Assembly: GCA_015520105.1 (NCBI GenBank)
Contig: WAQT01000033.1
Coordinates: forward strand, 1 to 39,598
Length of the DNA stretch: 39,598 nt
Reading direction: 5' to 3'
From: Candidatus Aenigmatarchaeota archaeon
GTDB lineage: Archaea > Aenigmatarchaeota > Aenigmatarchaeia > QMZP01
Below, piece by piece: positions 31,828 through 37,502 of this stretch; the first letter of the stretch is position 1; every line of letters begins with the position of its first letter. A model generated the notes under the pieces. The model ran no database searches and was not told the DNA's origin. It saw only the letters and a list, made by a program, of their open reading frames with translations. Made by a program: the position numbers and the translations under genes.

Positions 31828-32064
31828 CTATTCCACAACAACCCTGTAGTATACAGATTCCCCGGCTGTCGGGGAGTTTCTTGTTATCTTTATGATATCG
31901 CCCTTCTTTGCATCCAGATGCCTTATCGCCGGGTCGTTAAGAAATATCTTAGGGAGATGTTTTTCAGTGACTCCGAGTCTTTCAAGAAGCTTCTCCTTCT
32001 CCTCCTTTGAGAGAAGTTCGTGTTTCGGAACAAGCTCGTGTTTTGTGATGTCTATATCCTTTAT
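31828..32064 (-). CDS. rpoH: DNA-directed RNA polymerase subunit H, apparent AUA start
   Basis: Missing from the ORF track because it has no ATG/GTG/TTG. The minus-strand frame ITKHELVPKHELLSKEEKEK, LLERLGVTEKHLPKIFLNDP, AIRHLDAKKGDIIKITRNSP and TAGESVYYRVVVE is unmistakable RpoH/Rpb5-C, complete to the stop. Upstream, an in-frame TAA occurs nine codons before AUA with no standard start between. A GGTGAT SD sits 3 nt before ATA at 32064, the same spacing as GGTGATTTC-ATG at 22381. I therefore place the start at AUA, giving 78 aa, normal for the family. A sequencing change from ATG cannot be excluded. It is the first gene of the rpo operon and binds the A' subunit jaw. Confidence 0.9.
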   Translation of the reverse strand: MKDIDITKHELVPKHELLSKEEKEKLLERLGVTEKHLPKIFLNDPAIRHLDAKKGDIIKITRNSPTAGESVYYRVVVE

Positions 32065-32141
32065 GATATCACCCGGGGTGAGTGTTTAACAGATGCCCGC
32101 AGCCGAAGGGCAGGTAAAATGACCATTCAAATATGTTACAT

Positions 32142-32152
32142 GTATTTAAATA
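32142..32152 (-). promoter_or_regulatory. Probable TATA box of the RNA polymerase operon
   Basis: On the minus strand this reads ATTATTTAAATAC. It lies about 80 nt before the rpoH start, giving a leader of roughly 50 nt. The 180-nt region up to 32245 has no gene. It also contains CATATATATAAATC (32186-32199), which suits the divergent HD-domain gene about 50 nt further on. Confidence 0.5.
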
Positions 32153-32245
32153 ATTATCCCAAGACACAAGCATTATTTTGAGTTTCATATATATAAATCT
32201 TACTTTTAACTCGTTCATTAGGGTTAAATTATAATATGTGGAAAC

Positions 32246-33235
32246 ATGGGAGATTCTGCTTACCTTCAAAACGGGAGGCCGAACGGGTTTCCCATATTCT
32301 TCAGCGCCGCAGGAAAAAAAGCAAAGAAGGAGATTCCTGTCTACATGTCCGGTGAGATAGAATCAATCGACCCGGAGTTCTTTGATAAGGCAAGCGAGAT
32401 CAGCAGGAAGGTTATAGAGGACCAGAACTCCAGATGGGAATATGCAGTGAAGAATCCTGCTCACATGTTCGACCACGACGCAAGAAGCTTTGTGAACGGA
32501 GTCGTTGTCTCGCTTGGAAGGAACGGGTTCAGCAGGAACTCTGTCGAGACAGCAAAAAGGGTATCGTACGCTCTTCTGCTCCATGACTGCAGAAAAGGTT
32601 CGTACGATGAGGAAGGAAGGGATGTTCATGGAAAGAAGGCGGCTGAGTTTGCTGATAAGATTCTCTCAGGCTATGCTATTGAAGACGAGATAAGGGATGG
32701 AATAATATCGCTCGTGTCCAGGCACGAGTCGTTCAAGCTAGAGTCCGGGATGTGGAAAAGGCTTCTCATGAGGACAGGCATTCTCAGAAAGGATGAGGAG
32801 CTTTTTGCCACAGCTGACGTCCTTGACAGGATTTACAGGGACAGGATATTCATCGCTGCGTACAATGCAATAAGGAAGAGGAGAGAACGCAACAAAGGCT
32901 ATGGCATAGAAGATTTCATGAAGGAAAAATGGTTCTTCGGTCACGGGCCGGAAGATGATATATTCATCGATAAGGAAGGCGATAAGAGAAGCGAGCTTCT
33001 TACAGTGTTCGATGACGATGTCAGGGAAACAATTCGCATATATAAGAACATGGAAGAGCTGGGAGAAGATGTTCTTGGGAAGGAGGTTGATGAATGCGTC
33101 AACCGCATACTTTCTGAGAACATGAATTACGACCCTGAAGGTTTTGATATGAAAGGGTTCTACGACTCCATGGTATCAGACCATTTCCTGAGGTATCCGC
33201 TGTTCGTCAGGGGCAGGGATCGGAAACAGCCCTGA
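32246..33235 (+). CDS. HD-domain phosphohydrolase-like protein
   Basis: 329 aa. An HD-domain metal-binding pattern is visible: MFDHDARSFVNGVVVSLGRNG (H77-D78), YALLLHDCRKG (H113-D114), DVHGKKAAEFADKIL, IRDGIISLVSRHESFKLESG, and a late Asp in LFATADVLDRIYRDR. The order H...HD...H...H...D is consistent with HD phosphohydrolases acting on nucleotides or phosphoesters. The C-terminal 100 residues are helical and charged with no recognised domain. The substrate is unknown. It is divergent from the rpo operon and overlaps the convergent 138 aa gene by 29 bp at the 3' end. Confidence 0.8.
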   Translation: MGDSAYLQNGRPNGFPIFFSAAGKKAKKEIPVYMSGEIESIDPEFFDKASEISRKVIEDQNSRWEYAVKNPAHMFDHDARSFVNGVVVSLGRNGFSRNSVETAKRVSYALLLHDCRKGSYDEEGRDVHGKKAAEFADKILSGYAIEDEIRDGIISLVSRHESFKLESGMWKRLLMRTGILRKDEELFATADVLDRIYRDRIFIAAYNAIRKRRERNKGYGIEDFMKEKWFFGHGPEDDIFIDKEGDKRSELLTVFDDDVRETIRIYKNMEELGEDVLGKEVDECVNRILSENMNYDPEGFDMKGFYDSMVSDHFLRYPLFVRGRDRKQP

Positions 33236-33623
33236 ACTTTATGAAGGACTCGTCGTTCCTGAGTTCGTCAAACCCGGAGTCATGCTCCTTAAGATATCTT
33301 TCGGCGCTCCTTATCATAGAGACAAGAGGCTTTATATAATCGCTCTTCAGTTTAGCGTTGAGCCATGCAAGGTTCCTGAATTCATCGCTCTCATAATCAA
33401 GCGAGCATATTTTCTTGTTAACCCTTCCTTTCAGAAGCTCAAAACGGACGCATGCGTTGCTTGCTATGAGGAAGACGTGACCGTAATACTGAGTTGCGCT
33501 GTCATGCACGCCTTCCTTCTCGCTCCTTATGGCCCTGTCAAAAAGGCAGTGGCTCTCGTCATAGAGATTTCTGGCGTCAAGAAATTCCTTCCTGTATTCC
33601 TCGAAATCCGTCAGAATGTCCAT
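33207..33623 (-). CDS. Unrecognised helical protein, 138 aa
   Basis: A predicted all-alpha soluble protein: FEEYRKEFLDARNLYDESHCLFDRAIRSEKEGVHDSATQYYGHVFLIASNACVRFELLKGRVNKKI, followed by WLNAKLKSDYIKPLVSMIRSAERYLKEHDSGFDEL. The helical layout with an ATQYYGHVFLIASNA helix recalls HEPN-like or four-helix proteins, but the diagnostic Rx4-6H is not evident, so no family is claimed. The 3' end overlaps the HD-domain gene (convergent, 29 bp). Confidence 0.65.
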   Translation of the reverse strand: MDILTDFEEYRKEFLDARNLYDESHCLFDRAIRSEKEGVHDSATQYYGHVFLIASNACVRFELLKGRVNKKICSLDYESDEFRNLAWLNAKLKSDYIKPLVSMIRSAERYLKEHDSGFDELRNDESFIKFRAVSDPCP

Positions 33624-33653
33624 TATTAGAATCTCGGAGAAAGGTTTTTATTC

Positions 33654-34475
33654 CTATTTCAGCGTCTTTTCGGGGTTCTCTCCCCTCCACCAGAAGCTGT
33701 CGTAATAAGAGCGGAACATCCTGACGAGTATCGGGTTTCCTGTGACGAGGCACTGATAGGAGAAAAGCTCATCGCTCCCCGGTTTTCCGTAGTAATCCTT
33801 CTCGTTCACTCCCGGCTTCGGTATCTTGGAGACCAGATAGAGGAGCTTTCCGTCTATCATCGCTCCCATCAGCCCTTTCATCTCCCAGCCGCGGACCTTT
33901 ATTCCAGAGGAGAGGGCCTTTTTTGCCGTGTTCATGGTGTGCTCGTTCAGGTTTATCAGTATCTTCACAGTCCTTCCGCTCCTGCATGTGAGCGATTTCT
34001 CTATCCTGTCGTACCAGCTCAGGTCGTCGCTGAACACCAGTATCTCCCTTTTTGCCTTTCTCATGACCTCGTTTATTTTGGCCAGTATGTTCTCCCTTCC
34101 ATTCAGAATCCACACGGTCTCGGTCTCCTCCTCAAGCGGGTTGTCTGGCGGCGCAGGAACGGAATCCTTTATCCTTTTGATTATCTCCGACGACTTCTCG
34201 AGCTCCCTCTCCATCTTCCTTCTCTTCTCATCGAGAATGTTCCTCAGGGAATCAACAGATATTATGCTGTATTTCTTCGGCCTGCTTTTCTGGACTATCA
34301 CGAGACCTCTCTTCTCAAGGCTGTCCAGCGTCTCGTAAACCCGTGTCACGGGTATGCCTGATAACTTGCTCACCGCATCGGCAGTGCTTGTCCCGTTCTT
34401 CAGGAGCGTCAGCCATGCCTTTGCTTCATACTCCTTCATTCCGATTTCCCTGAGAAGCGGCTCTATGTCTTTCAT
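33654..34475 (-). CDS. TrmB-family transcriptional regulator
   Basis: 273 aa. The N-terminal TrmB winged helix is LLREIGMKEYEAKAWLTLLKNGTSTADAVSKLSGIPVTRVYETLDSLEKRGLVIVQKSRPKKYSIIS, followed by a coiled-coil linker (RNILDEKRRKMERELEKSSEIIKRIKD). The C-terminal PLD-like effector domain is TVWILNGRENILAKINEVMRKAKREILVFSDDLSWYDRIEKSL and KVRGWEMKGLMGAMIDGKLLYLVSK. TrmB proteins control sugar or other metabolic genes by binding palindromes. The ligand here is unknown. The start lies 27 bp beyond the 3' end of tRNA-Lys on the same strand, so it may be read from the tRNA promoter. AACCGG-N3-CCGGTT dyads nearby are candidate targets. Confidence 0.92.
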   Translation of the reverse strand: MKDIEPLLREIGMKEYEAKAWLTLLKNGTSTADAVSKLSGIPVTRVYETLDSLEKRGLVIVQKSRPKKYSIISVDSLRNILDEKRRKMERELEKSSEIIKRIKDSVPAPPDNPLEEETETVWILNGRENILAKINEVMRKAKREILVFSDDLSWYDRIEKSLTCRSGRTVKILINLNEHTMNTAKKALSSGIKVRGWEMKGLMGAMIDGKLLYLVSKIPKPGVNEKDYYGKPGSDELFSYQCLVTGNPILVRMFRSYYDSFWWRGENPEKTLK

Positions 34476-34515
34476 ACAATCCGCCGTTAATCCGTTGGTT
34501 ATGAGCCCGGAGGGA

Positions 34516-34631
34516 TTCCCGTTTCATGGTTTAACCCGTTTATAGGTTAACCATGCCGCATGTCCATTTGCTGCATGTTTTTGCTCCACCGCTTTTTGAA
34601 GAAGGCGGAAGCCTCTCGTAAAAAGCGGTGT
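34516..34631 (-). other. tRNA-Lys intron 3 (T-loop, 59/60)
   Basis: A 116-nt insertion in the T-loop between TTCGAA and T60. It starts with a perfect 11-bp stem (CACCGCTTTTT with AAAAAGCGGTG) and has a second hairpin near its 3' end (CATGGTTAACC with GGGTTAAACCATG, one bulge). The tRNA-Asp intron at the same T-loop position has the same two-hairpin layout. Confidence 0.75.
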
Positions 34632-34651
34632 TTCGAACCCTCGACACCCGG

Positions 34652-34733
34652 GTTTCTTCTGTCATCGAGCCCTTTGCGGGACTTTCCCTGCGGAAGCGTC
34701 TCTCCGAAAGGCTCTTCACACGCTTTTAATGAC
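34652..34733 (-). other. tRNA-Lys intron 2 (39/40)
   Basis: An 82-nt insertion between U39 and C40. Its start, GTCATTAAAAGC, lets CATTAAAAGC pair perfectly over 10 bp with GCTTTTAATG, which contains the anticodon exon. The anticodon would thus be sequestered in the precursor. It also contains CGCTTCCGC, related to the motif in two other introns here. Confidence 0.75.
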
Positions 34734-34740
34734 ATTAAAA

Positions 34741-34770
34741 GCTTCACCCGGCGGCTTCGCTCGAAGCCCT
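34741..34770 (-). other. tRNA-Lys intron 1 (anticodon loop, 32/33)
   Basis: A 30-nt insertion between C32 and U33; it could equally lie between A31 and C32, since C is shared. It contains the hairpin GGCTTC-GAGC-GAAGCC. The segment CCGGGTG just before the 3' junction can pair with exon CACCGG, apart from a bulged G. Confidence 0.75.
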
Positions 34771-34849
34771 GTCCGGTGCTCTAACCAGACTGAGCTACGG
34801 GCCCATAAAGACGCATGACCGCGGCACAGCCGGCACGCCCTGGGCGGGA

Positions 34850-34946
34850 TTTCCCTCTACACTATCCGGTAACCGGTGTCCGGTTAACCTCAATTAAAGG
34901 GGATGATAGTGCGGTAAGAAGGGGAAATGTGTTCCCCTTCTTGCGC
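34850..34946 (-). other. tRNA-Asp intron 2 (T-loop, 59/60)
   Basis: A 97-nt T-loop intron. It begins with an 11-bp hairpin (AAGAAGGGGAA-CACAT-TTCCCCTTCTT) and near its 3' end carries GGTTAACCGGACACCGGTTACCGG with an AACCGG-N3-CCGGTT dyad. The layout matches tRNA-Lys intron 3. Confidence 0.75.
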
Positions 34947-34967
34947 TTCGAACCCGCGTCCTGGGAG

Positions 34968-35030
34968 TTCAGCAAACCTTTCGGAAGGCGGAAGCCTCCT
35001 TTTTGATGAAACTTTTTTCCAAAAAGTTTC
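34968..35030 (-). other. tRNA-Asp intron 1 (canonical 37/38)
   Basis: A 63-nt intron after A37. It begins with a perfect 10-bp hairpin (GAAACTTTTT-GGA-AAAAAGTTTC), then GGC-TTCC-GCC and CCTT-CCGA-AAGG. TCAG across the 5' junction can pair with CTGA near the 3' junction, a partial bulge-helix-bulge. The 15-nt GAGGCTTCCGCCTTC is shared exactly with tRNA-Lys intron 3. Confidence 0.8.
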
Positions 35031-35090
35031 TGACAGTCCCAGATGCTAGGCCACTACACTACCAGAGCTTTCGCGGTCCGCGGCCCGCGT

Positions 35091-35106
35091 CGCCTATTAA
35101 TAGGCG
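35091..35106. promoter_or_regulatory. 16-nt palindrome in the tRNA-Asp promoter region
   Basis: CGCCTATTAATAGGCG is a perfect palindrome 22 nt upstream of the tRNA-Asp 5' end. It lies downstream of a minus-strand TATA-like CCTTTAAATACC (about 35111-35122), roughly where transcription would start. It may be an operator or shape the 5' leader of the tRNA precursor. The rest of 35069-35234 holds AT-rich boxes and the dyad at 35152-35168. Confidence 0.5.
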
Positions 35107-35151
35107 TTCCGGTATTTAAAGGTATCCGGCGTATTTATAAAATTAACTGGG

Positions 35152-35168
35152 CTAACCGGTTACCGGTT
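35152..35168. promoter_or_regulatory. AACCGG-N3-CCGGTT dyad upstream of prepilin peptidase
   Basis: TAACCGG-TTA-CCGGTTA, a perfect 7-3-7 inverted repeat (one flanking T omitted), lies about 65-85 nt before the prepilin peptidase ATG and in the shared upstream region of tRNA-Asp. The same core AACCGG-N3-CCGGTT occurs at 34871-34886. It is a candidate binding site for the nearby TrmB regulator (inference). Confidence 0.45.
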
Positions 35169-35234
35169 AATTCATTCTGCATCAGGTTTGCCTGCCGGAG
35201 CCAAACCATTTATTAACAGGCCCGAATTATATTC

Positions 35235-36089
35235 ATGCTGTTCTGGATTCTTCTCTCCATCGGCATTGCGGGCTTCGGTCTTGCGGCCTACTGGGACCTG
35301 AAGACCACGGAATTCCCGGACTGGCTTCCGTACTCCATGATAGGCCTTGGCCTCGGAGCAAGAGTCGTCTTCTCCCTCCTGACAGGAGAGTGGCGGTTTC
35401 TTGTCAACTCCATGGTGTTCGGCCTCGCGTTCCTGGGAATGGGCCTTGCGATGTATTTCATGAGGCAGTGGGGAGACGGGGACGCGTGGCTTCTCGGAGC
35501 GCTCGGGTTTTTGTTCCCGGACAGCGCCGGCTATTCCATCCCGCACGCCGGGCTGACAGCGCAATTTCCCTTCCCTCTAGTTCTGCTCTTCAACTTCTTC
35601 ATCACAGCGTTCTGCTACCTGATAGCTTATTCCATCGCTCTCGGAGCGAAGAACCGAAAAAAGACAAGAAAATTCCTCTCTGAACTCAGGAGCGGTCTCA
35701 AAGGAATACTATCCATAGTTGCCCTGTTCACAGTCGCCTCCACGGTTGTTGTCCTCTACCTCTCTCTCTTCCTTCGCGCAGGCCTGAATGCAACGCTCCC
35801 CATTCTCCTGTTTCCCGGGCTTGTGTTTTTCATGACAGTGTTCATGCGCTACGGAAGGTTCGTGGAGGCCAACCTGTTCAGAAAGAGGATTCCGGTCGGA
35901 AGGCTCAGGCCCGGCGACGTCCTCGTATCGGACAGGTGGAGGGGAATCACGGAGAAGGAGATCGAGAAGCTCAGGAGGAAGGGAGGCCACGTCTGGATAA
36001 AGGAGGGAGTCCGGTTCGCTCCGGTCTTCCTGATAACGATTCTGGTAACGCTGTTTTACGGAAACCTGATGGGGATGTTTCTGATATAG
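35235..36089 (+). CDS. Archaeal A24 prepilin/preflagellin peptidase
   Basis: An integral membrane aspartyl protease that cleaves class III signal peptides of archaeal pilins and archaellins. 284 aa with about six helices. The two catalytic aspartates are visible: the first in AYWDLKTTEFPDWL (D in the WDxKTxxxPDW context) and the second in the GxGD-type motif QWGDGDAWLLGALG. The soluble C-terminal region RIPVGRLRPGDVLVSDRWRGITEKEIEKLRRKGGHVWIKEGVRFAPVFLI is typical of long archaeal members, and a final helix LITILVTLFYGNLMGMFLI ends it. The last 50 bp of coding sequence are repeated at 36848-36897 beyond a HEPN-MNT cassette. No pilin gene is nearby. Confidence 0.93.
   Translation: MLFWILLSIGIAGFGLAAYWDLKTTEFPDWLPYSMIGLGLGARVVFSLLTGEWRFLVNSMVFGLAFLGMGLAMYFMRQWGDGDAWLLGALGFLFPDSAGYSIPHAGLTAQFPFPLVLLFNFFITAFCYLIAYSIALGAKNRKKTRKFLSELRSGLKGILSIVALFTVASTVVVLYLSLFLRAGLNATLPILLFPGLVFFMTVFMRYGRFVEANLFRKRIPVGRLRPGDVLVSDRWRGITEKEIEKLRRKGGHVWIKEGVRFAPVFLITILVTLFYGNLMGMFLI
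36025..36074 (+). repeat. 50-bp direct repeat, copy 1 (prepilin peptidase 3' end)
   Basis: TCTTCCTGATAACGATTCTG and onward to GATGGGG is identical over 50 bp to 36848-36897. Similarity extends a little on both sides (GGTTCGCTCCGG versus GGTTCGCCCGA; ATGTTT versus CTGTTT). Copy 1 encodes the C-terminal helix of the intact peptidase. Confidence 0.95.
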
Positions 36090-36132
36090 TTGTCATGGTG
36101 TATTGCAGTCTGATTGCATACATGTACCCAGA

Positions 36133-36459
36133 TTACGTCAAAACCAGGCCGTCTTTAAGTGCCTGGCTGACAATTGATACCTGTCTGCTTTTTCTTGAGA
36201 ACTCTTCCGGAGTGAGGCAGATAAAATCTACAGGATAATCCAGATTCCAGTTTTTGTGCAGACCTATACCCCTTTTGAACATTTTCTTTCCCCTAAAGGA
36301 ATCGCTCACCACTATCAGGTCTATATCGCTGTCCTTTCCGAAATCGCCTGAAACAAGGGAGCCGAACACTATTATTTTATCTATTTTCAATTCCTTTGAG
36401 GTTTTTTCTCTGAACTCCTTTATTTTCTCTATTATTTCTCTAGTTTTTTCCTTACCCAT
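36133..36459 (-). CDS. MNT-type nucleotidyltransferase (HEPN-MNT cassette)
   Basis: A 108 aa minimal nucleotidyltransferase, usually the antitoxin of HEPN/MNT pairs, where it can inactivate the HEPN RNase by (oligo)AMPylation. The Pol-beta motif is clear: IIVFGSLVSGDFGKDSDIDLIVVSDSF (GS-x9-DxD) with a third acidic strand YPVDFICLTPEEF. It overlaps the upstream HEPN gene by 28 nt on the same strand, indicating translational coupling. It is more AT-rich than the prepilin peptidase and lies inside the 50-bp direct-repeat boundaries. Confidence 0.9.
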   Translation of the reverse strand: MGKEKTREIIEKIKEFREKTSKELKIDKIIVFGSLVSGDFGKDSDIDLIVVSDSFRGKKMFKRGIGLHKNWNLDYPVDFICLTPEEFSRKSRQVSIVSQALKDGLVLT

Positions 36460-36797
36460 TCGATTACCCCTCTGCTGTCAGACACGGCTTCTTTTGCGTC
36501 TTCCTCCGAATATTCATCTTCTACATCTACAGGATATCTTGTTGCAACATAGTGTTGTGTTAATCTGTCGCACATGTCAATAACATTCTTTGGTGCAGAT
36601 AGTTTCTGGGAAAGCTTCACAAGGTCATGGGTTCTCCACAACTCTTTGAATCTGAGAATGTAAAGCGCCTTTAGAGCCTTCTCTGCGGCCTGCTGTGAGA
36701 GGAAAGCAGCAACATCAAATCTTTTTCCCTTAAGATTATAGACCGCCGACTCTATATCGCTTTCAGCCTTCCTCATCCATGCATTGATTTCTTCCAT
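36432..36797 (-). CDS. HEPN-domain protein (HEPN-MNT cassette)
   Basis: 121 aa with the HEPN helical layout: WMRKAESDIESAVYNLKGKRFDVAAFLSQQAAEKALKALYILRFKELWRTHDLVKLSQKL. The AAFLSQQAAEKALKAL helix and the R-T-H-D-L segment near LWRTHDL are typical of HEPN partners of minimal nucleotidyltransferases. The classic RNase Rx4-6H is not obvious (an RTH spacing is seen), so RNase activity is uncertain. It precedes the MNT gene in the same operon. The upstream minus-strand AT-rich ATTTAATAAATAAAAAAG provides a promoter. Confidence 0.88.
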   Translation of the reverse strand: MEEINAWMRKAESDIESAVYNLKGKRFDVAAFLSQQAAEKALKALYILRFKELWRTHDLVKLSQKLSAPKNVIDMCDRLTQHYVATRYPVDVEDEYSEEDAKEAVSDSRGVIEWVRKKLEK

Positions 36798-36831
36798 GCA
36801 GATTAATTCTTTTTTATTTATTAAATATCTA

Positions 36832-36912
36832 GTCGGGGTTCGCCCGATCTTCCTGATAACGATTCTGGTAACGCTGTTTTACGGAAACCTGATGGGGCTG
36901 TTTGTGGTGTGA
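36832..36912 (+). pseudogene. Duplicated C-terminal fragment of prepilin peptidase
   Basis: The frame VGVRPIFLITILVTLFYGNL then MGLFVV and a TGA stop repeats the last 26 or so codons of the peptidase (GVRFAPVFLITILVTLFYGNLMGMFLI), without any start or body. The first few codons and the last four have diverged, while the middle 50 bp are identical. It is best read as the displaced or regenerated gene end left by insertion of the HEPN-MNT cassette. Confidence 0.9.
36848..36897 (+). repeat. 50-bp direct repeat, copy 2
   Basis: Identical to 36025-36074. Together they bracket about 770 bp that hold only the HEPN and MNT genes on the opposite strand. Confidence 0.95.
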
Positions 36913-36920
36913 AGAGATGG

Positions 36921-36952
36921 TATATTTTTATATAATATGAGATAAAAATATA
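36921..36952. promoter_or_regulatory. 11-bp perfect dyad at promoter of wHTH-nucleotidyltransferase gene
   Basis: TATATTTTTAT (36921-36931) and ATAAAAATATA (36942-36952) are perfect inverted repeats separated by 10 nt, ending 4 nt before ATG 36957. The dyad covers the TATA region. The gene behind it begins with a winged-HTH, so autorepression is the natural reading. Confidence 0.65.
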
Positions 36953-36956
36953 TCAT

Positions 36957-37502
36957 ATGATACAAAATTATAGCACATGGAGAGTGTTGAGGGTGTTTTT
37001 TGATGACCCTCTTCCAGAAGAGGGGTTCACGGAAAGGTGGATATCCAGACAGGCAGGCCTATCGCTTCCGTCTGTAAGGCTCCACCTTAAGAAACTCTGT
37101 GATGAAGGAAAAGAGGGATTCCCGTTGGTGAAGAAATATCCGGGAATTTCCTATCCTGTGTACAGAGCAAACAGGGACAACGAACTGTTCAGGTTTTATA
37201 AAAAAATGGACATGCTGTTCAGGTTGAAAGAATGCGGACTTGCAGAATTCCTGTGGGAAGAATGTTCCCCTCATGTTGTTGTGCTCTTCGGGTCTGCATC
37301 AAGGGGTGAAGATATAAAAGGAAGCGATGCGGATATCTTTGTTGCTGGAAAGGAGAAAGAACTCGACCTGAAAAGGTTCGAGGATGCGCTGAAGAGAAAA
37401 ATAAATCTGCATTTCTGCAGGGATATAAACAGGCTTCCGAAAGAACTGAGAAATAACATAATCAATGGCATCGTGCTTATGGGATATCTGAAGGTGTTCT
37501 GA
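36957..37502 (+). CDS. Winged-HTH-nucleotidyltransferase fusion (candidate antitoxin)
   Basis: 181 aa. The N-terminal winged helix (WRVLRVFFDDPLPEEGFTERWISRQAGLSLPSVRLHLKKLCDEGKEGFPLVKKYPGISYPVYRANRD) is joined to a Pol-beta nucleotidyltransferase: HVVVLFGSASRGEDIKGSDADIFVAGKEKE (GS-x9-DxD) with a third acidic segment KINLHFCRDINRL. This architecture occurs in archaeal nucleotidyltransferase/HEPN operons. Its stop overlaps the next start by one base, so translation is coupled to the HEPN-like partner. The dyad at the promoter suggests self-control. The substrate and target are unknown. Confidence 0.88.
   Translation: MIQNYSTWRVLRVFFDDPLPEEGFTERWISRQAGLSLPSVRLHLKKLCDEGKEGFPLVKKYPGISYPVYRANRDNELFRFYKKMDMLFRLKECGLAEFLWEECSPHVVVLFGSASRGEDIKGSDADIFVAGKEKELDLKRFEDALKRKINLHFCRDINRLPKELRNNIINGIVLMGYLKVF

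Larger units (their letters stand above)
34502..34804 (-). tRNA. tRNA-Lys(TTT) interrupted by three introns
   Basis: On the minus strand four exons give a perfect 75-nt tRNA-Lys. Exon 1 (34771-34804) carries the acceptor GGGCCCG, D-arm GCTC/GAGC, stem CCGGA and C32. Exon 2 (34734-34740) is the 7-nt TTTTAAT with anticodon TTT. Exon 3 (34632-34651) is CCGG, variable GTGTC, T-stem GAGGG and TTCGAA. Exon 4 (34502-34515) is T, CCCTC, CGGGCTC and A73. All stems pair fully apart from one G-T at position 2-71. The intron ends slide by 1-3 nt where bases repeat. No CCA is encoded. It lies 31 bp downstream of tRNA-Asp on the same strand, so the pair is probably co-transcribed. Confidence 0.9.
34836..35068 (-). 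tRNA. tRNA-Asp(GTC) interrupted by two introns
   Basis: Three exons give a 73-nt tRNA-Asp. Exon 1 (35031-35068) is GCTCTGG, TA, D-arm GTGT/GCAT, TGGGA and CTGTCA, with anticodon GTC at 35032-35034. Exon 2 (34947-34967) is C38, TCCCA, variable GGAC, T-stem GCGGG and TTCGAA. Exon 3 (34836-34849) is T60, CCCGC, CCAGGGC and discriminator G73, as expected for Asp. The acceptor pairs GCTCTGG with CCAGGGC (one G-T). The upstream region has TATA-like TTTAAATACC and a 16-nt palindrome. CCA is not encoded. Confidence 0.9.

Noticed and set aside
32069-32269. 66 aa minus-strand ORF upstream of rpoH, considered as an N-terminal part joined by frameshift
   Set aside because: It lies across two promoters, has no similarity to RpoH N-termini, and RpoH is already full length from AUA; no convincing slippery site was seen.
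34502-34804. Interpretation of the tRNA-Lys region as a split (trans-spliced) tRNA half or as an integration scar
   Set aside because: All four exons are in order on one strand and join into a complete tRNA, so cis introns explain it more simply.
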